This document shows, piece by piece, positions 14,577-19,635 of a DNA stretch of 19,635 nucleotides. Below the pieces are notes generated by a model. It did no database searches. It was given only the letters and a program-made list of their open reading frames with translations, and was not told the origin of the DNA. A program made the position numbers and the translations under genes. The stretch's first letter is position 1; every line of letters starts with the position of its first letter. This DNA is from Candidatus Saccharibacteria bacterium UBA1949. GTDB taxonomy: Bacteria; Patescibacteriota; Saccharimonadia; Saccharimonadales; Saccharimonadaceae. The stretch spans positions 5,739-25,373 of the forward strand of contig DDER01000033.1 of assembly GCA_002336735.1 (NCBI GenBank). The letters are read 5' to 3'.

Positions 14577-14674
14577 AGTTACGAGCGTTGCGCCCATCAT
14601 ATCGGCCCATCGTAGAAGGGTAAGACTCATCCAAGCACGATATAAGCGCCATATATATTTCGCCTCCTCTATTG

Positions 14675-14680
14675 TATACT
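14675..14680 (+). promoter_or_regulatory. -10 element TATACT of the sortase gene
   Basis: TATACT, 10 nt, ATG at 14691. The ATG at 14681 is out of frame. The leader is about 3 nt. Confidence 0.55.
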
Positions 14681-14690
14681 ATGAAGAGTC

Positions 14691-15905
14691 ATGCAGCCAA
14701 ATAATCCCCCTGCGAGCACCTCGGTCACACCGCTACCCATAGCGCCGGCCATCCCTCCTGCGCCGACGACCGATCCAAATACTGCGGCGGCAAACGTAGC
14801 CCGTTCTCAGATAGCTCAAATATTTAATACCGCCCACCCAACAACTCTAGCGGATACCGCACCTCACGCCAACACGGCTACTGCGACTATTCCCACGACG
14901 CCCCCTCGTCTACCGACCTTTCAGTCTGAAGCACCTCAGCCCATCGAGATCAGTCCATCACAGCAACCTTCTAGTGACCGTTGGCGCGATTACCACGCTG
15001 CCTGGCAAAGCTATTACCAGCAATTTTATCATCGCCACTACCACAATGAACTGCACAAAACAAAACAGTCTCCCGCGACGACCACCGCTATAGACGAGCC
15101 ACTCACCAAGCAGCAGGCGATGAGCGACCTACGGGCACGCGTCCGACACCATATGACTAAGCAAGCTACCGCTGTTCGCACAAGCCGCCACTTCATGCCA
15201 GTAGCAGCAGCTTTTGCGGTCATGCTCATCTTTCTGTTTTTGCAGTATAATAGCCTCATCTTCAGTCAAGTACAGGCCTACATCAGCCCAGGCAATATCA
15301 ATCCTGCAAATATTATTGTCGATACTACCGCGCAAATTGATGTCGGTCCGGACCCAAAAATCATCATCCCGCGTATCAATGTAGAAGCACCGATCGTATT
15401 TGATATTGCAACCGACGTCAATTCACAAAACCTAGCAATGGAACGTGGCGTGGCACATTTTGCTATTCCTGGCGCCAATAGCCGCCCGGGGCAGGTAGGC
15501 AATACCGTGATTTCGGGCCATTCAAGCAATGATCTTTTCAATAACGGCGCGTACAAATTTGTCTTTGTCCGCCTCGAGCAACTCAACAACGGTGATACTA
15601 TCTATATCAACTACCAGTCTAAGCGCTATACCTACAGCATTACAAAAAAAGAAATTGTCAAACCAAATGAAGTGTCGAAGCTCGTCTACCCAGTCGACAA
15701 GCCCATCCTCACGCTTATCACGTGTACACCTATCGGTACAGCAACCAACCGGCTCCTGGTCACTGCTGAGCAGATCAATCCTAACCCCAAATCCAATCCT
15801 GGCACCCCCGCGCCAACCACACCACCCAAAGACAATTCCAAGTCATCGATGCCTGGCCAGAACAAGACTATCTTTGATAAACTCTTTAACTTTGGCAATA
15901 ACTAG
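14691..15905 (+). CDS. sortase with long Pro/Thr-rich cytoplasmic tail
   Basis: 404 residues. Residues 1-166 are low-complexity, rich in Pro, Thr, Ala and Gln, and lie before a single transmembrane helix (about 169-190, MPVAAAFAVMLIFLFLQYNS), so the tail is cytoplasmic. The sortase beta-barrel follows (about 220-362) with all three active-site residues: His277 in VISGHSSND, Cys345 in TLITCTP and Arg354. The TLxTC form is like class D/E sortases. Residues 363-404 are a Pro/Asn/Lys-rich tail. Sortases join surface proteins to the envelope or to each other. No protein in this window has a clear sorting signal, so its substrate is elsewhere or atypical. The stop overlaps the opposing gene's stop by 4 bp (CTAG), and no terminator is seen between them. 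Confidence 0.9.
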   Translation: MQPNNPPASTSVTPLPIAPAIPPAPTTDPNTAAANVARSQIAQIFNTAHPTTLADTAPHANTATATIPTTPPRLPTFQSEAPQPIEISPSQQPSSDRWRDYHAAWQSYYQQFYHRHYHNELHKTKQSPATTTAIDEPLTKQQAMSDLRARVRHHMTKQATAVRTSRHFMPVAAAFAVMLIFLFLQYNSLIFSQVQAYISPGNINPANIIVDTTAQIDVGPDPKIIIPRINVEAPIVFDIATDVNSQNLAMERGVAHFAIPGANSRPGQVGNTVISGHSSNDLFNNGAYKFVFVRLEQLNNGDTIYINYQSKRYTYSITKKEIVKPNEVSKLVYPVDKPILTLITCTPIGTATNRLLVTAEQINPNPKSNPGTPAPTTPPKDNSKSSMPGQNKTIFDKLFNFGNN

Positions 15906-17377
15906 TCGATAACGAGTTTCGTACGAGCAAGCGCCGTTACTCCGGCGTCATTAGTACCAATAGTGTAGAGGTATTTGTCGTTGGCGCTGAGCACGGCCGC
16001 CTGGCCAACATGTACACCCTTAAACTGTCGTGGGTTCAGACCATCGAACTCATAGCTCCGCGCGACACCATCGCGATCTGAGTAAATATGATAGTCATCC
16101 AGCCATTGCAACGGCCTCACAACCTCACTCTCACCCCAAAGCATAGTCGTTGTGGCCCGTTGCAGCTCGATATCATACGTCAAATATTGTCCTGCCTGCT
16201 GCACAATAACAAATCGCCCACTAGGACTAAATCGCAGGAAGCGCCCGTCACCACTGGGGATCCTCATCGAAGTCACGGAGCGATAACTCGTCACGTCACC
16301 CGAATCGCTACTCGGCAAATCGGCCGTCATCACCTCAAGTTGCCGACCGTGTAAAATGACAAAATATTTATCGCCAAAATATTCACCAATCCTGAGATCA
16401 AGCGCCGGCGTTCCATCATCAGCGTATTCACGCACGATTCTCGGAGCCTTGGCGTTATCAGTATAGTAACCGACAGACCGCTTCTTCGTCTCGTCATTGA
16501 GCGCAGTGGTATACACGACGGTCGCCCGATCGAACTGACTAAATGTCGCGACATTTGCCACGAGCGGTCGTGACAACGTGGCGTCATTGAGATTAATCTT
16601 GCGCAACACTCCATCTACAATAGCGTATAGGATGTGCGTGTCTCCCACGCTATACTCGATCTGACTCGCTGCCACACCGATCGTGGCAGTAATGTTTTTT
16701 GACTGCTGTACATCACGAGTATCCAATGACAGCCATTCTATCTTGTCATCATACTCATGCCTAATAAGAGAATATCGGCTACTCTTGTCCCAAGATTCAA
16801 TAGAAAAACCATGCGGCTTTGCTCCATCAACAGCGCGAGTATAACGATCAGCAGGTAAACTAATCGTCATTTTCTTGGGCTTATCGGTATCAAGTGACAC
16901 CAAGGAAAAGTTCGGATCTGCTGGTTGCTCCTTAACAATGAGCCACTTACCATCAGGAGAAATCGAGGAACTTGTTAGCGCCTCAAACGCCACTGGATAA
17001 TCGGTGATAAGATTTTCGGGTATCATACGAGCATAGGTTAGCCACAAAATACCTCTTGGCTTTAGAGTAATATCCTTTTTCCAAGTAGTATATCCTGGTT
17101 TGGTATACATCACCGTATGATCGCCGGCAGCGGCTGTTAGTTTGCCCGCCGTGCTCAATGCTAGCTTAGATCCATCAAGGTACACTGCGGCACCACCTGG
17201 GCGAGAGTCAAACTGCATAAGACCACCTTGTTCAAGCGTGCCGTCGCGACTATTGAGTTGATACCCCAAAACAACATATATCAGCGCCAGTACCAAACAA
17301 CCAACTGAGACTGTCATAATGAAATAGATAATTGCGCGCTTGAGAATGTGCTGTTTGCGAGATGGTTTTTTGTGCAT
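15902..17377 (-). CDS. PEGA-domain and beta-propeller membrane protein
   Basis: 491 residues from ATG 17377; a TTG five codons upstream lies inside the TATAAT box and is rejected. A basic N-terminus (MHKKPSRKQHILKR) precedes one membrane helix (about 15-37, AIIYFIMTVSVGCLVLALIY). A PEGA domain follows (about 48-112: FDSRPGGAAVYLDG, GDHTVMYTKPGYTTWKKDITL), a surface-layer-associated beta domain. The rest looks like TolB/WD40-type propeller blades (SSISPDGKWLIVKE, RFLRFSPSGRFVIVQQ, VLSANDKYLYTIGT). It acts outside the cell, probably as an envelope scaffold. It is divergent from the DUF4367-like gene. Confidence 0.85.
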   Translation of the reverse strand: MHKKPSRKQHILKRAIIYFIMTVSVGCLVLALIYVVLGYQLNSRDGTLEQGGLMQFDSRPGGAAVYLDGSKLALSTAGKLTAAAGDHTVMYTKPGYTTWKKDITLKPRGILWLTYARMIPENLITDYPVAFEALTSSSISPDGKWLIVKEQPADPNFSLVSLDTDKPKKMTISLPADRYTRAVDGAKPHGFSIESWDKSSRYSLIRHEYDDKIEWLSLDTRDVQQSKNITATIGVAASQIEYSVGDTHILYAIVDGVLRKINLNDATLSRPLVANVATFSQFDRATVVYTTALNDETKKRSVGYYTDNAKAPRIVREYADDGTPALDLRIGEYFGDKYFVILHGRQLEVMTADLPSSDSGDVTSYRSVTSMRIPSGDGRFLRFSPSGRFVIVQQAGQYLTYDIELQRATTTMLWGESEVVRPLQWLDDYHIYSDRDGVARSYEFDGLNPRQFKGVHVGQAAVLSANDKYLYTIGTNDAGVTALARTKLVID

Positions 17378-17383
17378 TTGTTT

Positions 17384-17389
17384 ATTATA
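17384..17389 (-). promoter_or_regulatory. -10 element TATAAT of the PEGA protein gene
   Basis: A perfect TATAAT, then AAACAA, then ATG: the clearest leaderless arrangement in the window. Confidence 0.7.
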
Positions 17390-17416
17390 CAATATTTACC
17401 AACACTATATAAGCAC

Positions 17417-17446
17417 TTGCATAATAACTGCCGCCTAGAGTAATAT
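17417..17446 (+). promoter_or_regulatory. promoter TTGCAT-18-TAATAT for the 17498 gene
   Basis: The -35 TTGCAT (17417-17422), 18-nt spacer and TAATAT (17441-17446) predict +1 near 17453. A Shine-Dalgarno AGGGGA is at 17482-17487. Confidence 0.6.
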
Positions 17447-17457
17447 GGGTACAGTAA

Positions 17458-17474
17458 TGAGCGTCTGACGCTCA
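17458..17474 (+). promoter_or_regulatory. 8-bp dyad at the 5' end of the 17498 message
   Basis: TGAGCGTC-T-GACGCTCA is a perfect inverted repeat about 5 nt after the predicted +1. It is an operator or a 5' stem-loop. Confidence 0.5.
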
Positions 17475-17497
17475 CAAAAATAGGGGATATCACATCA

Positions 17498-18352
17498 ATG
17501 GCCGACACCACCGTAGGTAAACCACTTGCTCACACCACTGGGTCTATACCCATCATCAAGACTCGCTCCCGTCACACAGGACAGGGCACTCGCGGTCCTG
17601 CTCGTGCAAACTCTTCAGCGCCAGCACTCCTTAGCCGTAAACGTTCAATTACTATCGCCCCCAATCAGCCGGCTACTATCTCCGATGTGCAAGACACTGC
17701 TGCACGATCAATAACCACTCTCATACCCCAGCACCCCATCGCCATGCGCGCTCACGCTCGTCGACAGTCTACCAGAGCCCACAGTCCACAGCAGTCCCTC
17801 TCGTCAATTGTGCTCAAAAACCAGGCTATTGATGCAGCACTCACGGCCCCCAGGGCGCACTCCCGCAAGCCGATTCAGTTACCCCGTCAATCTACGTTAC
17901 ACCGTCGTTCTAGTCTTGTCTTTGGATCGCTTGCTATGCTGCTGCTAGGCGCGTATTTTACATACCTCACCATGCCACAGTTGTCAATTCGCGTCGCCGC
18001 ATCTCAGGCCGGCATCGAGGCTACCTATCCAGGATACCGACCAAATGGCTACACGCTATCGGGACCAATAGCCTATAGTGATGATCAAGTCCGTATGAAA
18101 TTTGTCGCCAATGCCGGCCCGCATAGTTTCACTATCAATCAGACAAAGTCCAGCCTCGACTCGTTGGCAGTTCTTGAAAATTACGTCCAACCAAAAGCTG
18201 GGAATAACTACATCACCAACCGTGAAGATGGCCTGACGATTTATACCTACGATACGTCAGCTACCTGGGTAGACCGTGGCATCATGTACACCATCTCAGG
18301 TGACGCCCCACTGTCCAACGAACAAATCCGCCATATCGCGGTGAGCATGTAG
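17498..18352 (+). CDS. single-pass membrane protein with DUF4367-like ectodomain
   Basis: 284 residues. Residues 1-137 form a basic, Ser/Thr/Arg/Gln-rich low-complexity cytoplasmic tail. One transmembrane helix follows (about 138-157, SSLVFGSLAMLLLGAYFTYL), then an outside domain of about 125 residues. The ectodomain (GIEATYPGYRPNGYTLSGPI, ITNREDGLTIYTYDTSATWVDRGIMYTISGDAPLS) resembles DUF4367, a domain found on membrane anchors and anti-sigma-like proteins in other bacteria; the substrate or partner is unknown. An anti-sigma role is not supported, since no zinc-binding cytoplasmic domain is seen. It has its own promoter, dyad and Shine-Dalgarno and is divergent from the PEGA protein gene. 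Confidence 0.8.
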   Translation: MADTTVGKPLAHTTGSIPIIKTRSRHTGQGTRGPARANSSAPALLSRKRSITIAPNQPATISDVQDTAARSITTLIPQHPIAMRAHARRQSTRAHSPQQSLSSIVLKNQAIDAALTAPRAHSRKPIQLPRQSTLHRRSSLVFGSLAMLLLGAYFTYLTMPQLSIRVAASQAGIEATYPGYRPNGYTLSGPIAYSDDQVRMKFVANAGPHSFTINQTKSSLDSLAVLENYVQPKAGNNYITNREDGLTIYTYDTSATWVDRGIMYTISGDAPLSNEQIRHIAVSM

Positions 18353-18417
18353 CCGATACCGCCAACTCGCCCCCAATAAGTCTCTTGGGTATCTCGCCAG
18401 CTACCTAGCTAGTCTGT

Positions 18418-18423
18418 TATACT
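18418..18423 (+). promoter_or_regulatory. -10 element TATACT of gltX
   Basis: TATACT, 7 nt, ATG at 18431, again leaderless. The 18353-18417 gap before it has only a weak CCCAA/TTGGG pairing and no clear terminator. Confidence 0.6.
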
Positions 18424-18430
18424 TGACCTC

Positions 18431-19635
18431 ATGACTATCCGTACCCGTTTCGCACCCAGCCCAACCGGATTTTTACACGTTGGTGGTATCCGCACTGCGC
18501 TCTTTGCGTATCTCGTCGCACGGCAAGAGGACGGGCAGTTCGTCGTGCGGTTCGAGGATACCGACAAAAAACGCGAGGTGGCGGGCAGCGCCGAGCACCT
18601 CATCTCGAGCCTCAGAGCAATTGGCATCGAATACGACGAAGGTCCCGACATTGGCGGCCCCTACGCACCGTATGTACAGAGCCAACGCCTCGAGCACTAC
18701 AAACAATGGGCGCAGAAATTGATTGATGCCGGGCGAGCGTACGCCGATCCCTACACACCTGAGCAAGTCCAGACCTTTCGCGAGCGAGCTCAGGCCGAAA
18801 AACGCGCATTTTTGTACCGCGACCATCGCCCCGAATACCCACCCGCGTGGGATGGCAGCACGCCACTTAGGTTCAAAAGCGATCCCAAACAATATCACTG
18901 GCATGACGAGGTCATGGGCGACCTAGTCGCGCATCCAGAAAACATCGATGATTTCGTGCTTATCAAACGCGACGGCTACCCGACCTACGACTTCGCCCAC
19001 ATCGTCGACGACGCCGAAATGCACATCACCCATGTCATTCGCGGCCAAGAATTTATCTCCAGTATGCCAAAATATCTCAATCTCTACGAAGCACTTGGGT
19101 TCGATATGGCGTATCGCAGCACGCACGAGGCGAAAGCCGAACTAGACGCCACCGCACAGCACGACAGCGCAGCGGTCGCTTTAGGGGGAGAAGCGCCGCT
19201 TGCGAATTCACTTCGCAAGCAAGCAGAGGGGCGAGCCCCTCTTCCGATATTCGCCCATATGCCTCACATCATGAACGAGCAAGGCAACAAAAAACTCGGC
19301 AAACGCGACGGCGCCAAAGACGTCCTCGACTATATCCGCGACGGCTATTTGCCAGAGACCATGATGAGCTTCATCGCGACGATGGGGTGGAACGATGGCA
19401 CTGAACAAGAGGTGTTCACCAAGGCAGAACTCATTGACAGGTTCAGTTTGTCACGCGTCCAACGCAGCGGTGCACGGTTCGACGAAAAACGACTCCTCTG
19501 GATGAACGGACATTTCATCCGTGCGCTCAGCCTCGACGAGTTGGTCGACCGTATCGAATATTTCTGGCCCGAGTCTGCCAAAAAACATAGCGACGACTAC
19601 AAAAAGCGCGTTCTGACGCTCGCCCAAGATCGCAC
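18431..19635 (+). CDS. gltX: glutamyl-tRNA synthetase, 3' end cut by the window, with in-frame insertion
   Basis: The first 401 codons are present. Class I synthetase marks: FAPSPTGFLHVGGIRTALF with the HIGH-type HVGG at 16-19, FVVRFEDTDKKR, DFVLIKRDGYPTYDFAHIVDD, HVIRGQEFISSMPKYLNLY, and the KMSKS-type loop KKLGKRDG at 287-294. It charges tRNA-Glu (and perhaps tRNA-Gln) with glutamate. The KMSKS loop is about 45 residues later than in typical bacterial enzymes because residues about 225-273 (between EALGF and FAHMPHIMNEQGN, where the family has a few residues) are a low-complexity insertion coded by hairpin-rich DNA. The frame stays open throughout and the conserved motifs on both sides are intact, so the enzyme is probably functional. 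Confidence 0.95.
   Translation, partial: MTIRTRFAPSPTGFLHVGGIRTALFAYLVARQEDGQFVVRFEDTDKKREVAGSAEHLISSLRAIGIEYDEGPDIGGPYAPYVQSQRLEHYKQWAQKLIDAGRAYADPYTPEQVQTFRERAQAEKRAFLYRDHRPEYPPAWDGSTPLRFKSDPKQYHWHDEVMGDLVAHPENIDDFVLIKRDGYPTYDFAHIVDDAEMHITHVIRGQEFISSMPKYLNLYEALGFDMAYRSTHEAKAELDATAQHDSAAVALGGEAPLANSLRKQAEGRAPLPIFAHMPHIMNEQGNKKLGKRDGAKDVLDYIRDGYLPETMMSFIATMGWNDGTEQEVFTKAELIDRFSLSRVQRSGARFDEKRLLWMNGHFIRALSLDELVDRIEYFWPESAKKHSDDYKKRVLTLAQDR
19103..19249 (+). repeat. palindrome-rich in-frame insertion in gltX
   Basis: Inside the extra segment are GCTTGCGAA-TTCAC-TTCGCAAGC (19198-19220, perfect 9-bp stem), AGAGGGGC-GA-GCCCCTCT (19225-19242, perfect 8-bp arms) and a smaller AGCG/CGCT pair at 19171-19180. 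Two perfect dyads in 45 bp of coding DNA suggest a palindromic mobile element. The outer limits are estimated from the protein alignment as remembered, not from a computed alignment. Confidence 0.6.

Larger units (their letters stand above)
14334..14597. repeat. 13-bp inverted repeat flanking tRNA-Leu
   Basis: ATGGGCGCAACGC at 14334-14346 is the exact reverse complement of GCGTTGCGCCCAT at 14585-14597. The tRNA-Leu gene lies between the two arms. The arms are too far apart for a terminator. Confidence 0.6.

Noticed and set aside
17498..18352. Anti-sigma factor reading of the DUF4367-like protein
   Set aside because: The cytoplasmic tail is low-complexity and lacks the His/Cys zinc-binding anti-sigma domain, and no sigma factor gene is adjacent.
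18473..18904. A 143-codon open frame antisense to gltX
   Set aside because: It lies wholly inside a well-supported synthetase gene, has no start signals and follows from the codon bias of gltX.
1..19635. UGA recoded as an amino acid, as in some other Patescibacteria
   Set aside because: Several genes end at UGA exactly at the family's expected length or at an operon overlap (smpB, exonuclease III).
1..19635. CRISPR array, insertion sequence or prophage structural genes
   Set aside because: No regularly spaced direct repeats, transposase, integrase or capsid/tail proteins were found in any frame.

Overview
The window reads as a chromosomal segment of a Candidatus Saccharibacteria (TM7, Patescibacteria/CPR) genome or a close relative. 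It is dense and roughly balanced in GC. It carries single-copy housekeeping genes (smpB, pyrH, xth-type exonuclease, gltX, tRNA-Leu) among many small, poorly annotated membrane and exported proteins. UGA acts as a normal stop (for example at the smpB end, which overlaps the next ATG), which argues against the UGA-recoding Gracilibacteria/Absconditabacteria. The taxonomic call is an inference from gene content and style, not from a database search. I see no CRISPR array, transposase, rRNA or replication origin.

Layout. 1-3537: end of smpB overlapping an alpha/beta hydrolase; a GT4 glycosyltransferase on the minus strand that overlaps the hydrolase 3' end by 101 bp; and a small two-helix membrane protein overlapping a second GT4 glycosyltransferase. 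3597-6880 is mostly minus strand: an exported/lipoprotein-like alpha/beta hydrolase, a small membrane protein, an unrecognised soluble protein and pyrH. 6956-8296 is a self-contained unit with a consensus promoter, a lipoprotein, a single-pass membrane protein and two hairpins. 8312-9923: exonuclease III followed at once by a probable NAD(P)H-hydrate dehydratase-like protein that lacks the expected GxGD site. 9983-13569: a 1182-residue surface protein with two PKD-DUF4082 modules, an FN3 domain and a beta-helix. 13686-14292 is a second self-contained unit encoding an unknown 130-residue protein behind an operator-like dyad. 14474-14560: tRNA-Leu(CAA). 14691-18352: a sortase, a PEGA/beta-propeller protein and a DUF4367-like protein, all single-pass membrane proteins. 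18431-end: gltX, with an unusual in-frame insertion rich in perfect hairpins.

Two styles of gene expression are visible. Housekeeping and several other genes have a -10 box only 6-11 nt before the ATG, so their mRNAs should be leaderless or nearly so. At least six other genes have leaders of about 25 to 130 nt with a Shine-Dalgarno sequence, and four of these leaders carry a compact inverted repeat at or near the predicted 5' end of the message. This split also corrects several start codons: 4484, 6095, 7075, 13854 and 17377 rather than the longest open frame.

Functionally the region mixes translation quality control and charging (SmpB, GltX, tRNA-Leu), nucleotide metabolism (PyrH), DNA repair (exonuclease III) and a large investment in the cell envelope (glycosyltransferases, sortase, PEGA protein, giant adhesin-like protein, lipoproteins). 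That fits an ultra-small episymbiont that depends on surface contact with a host cell.
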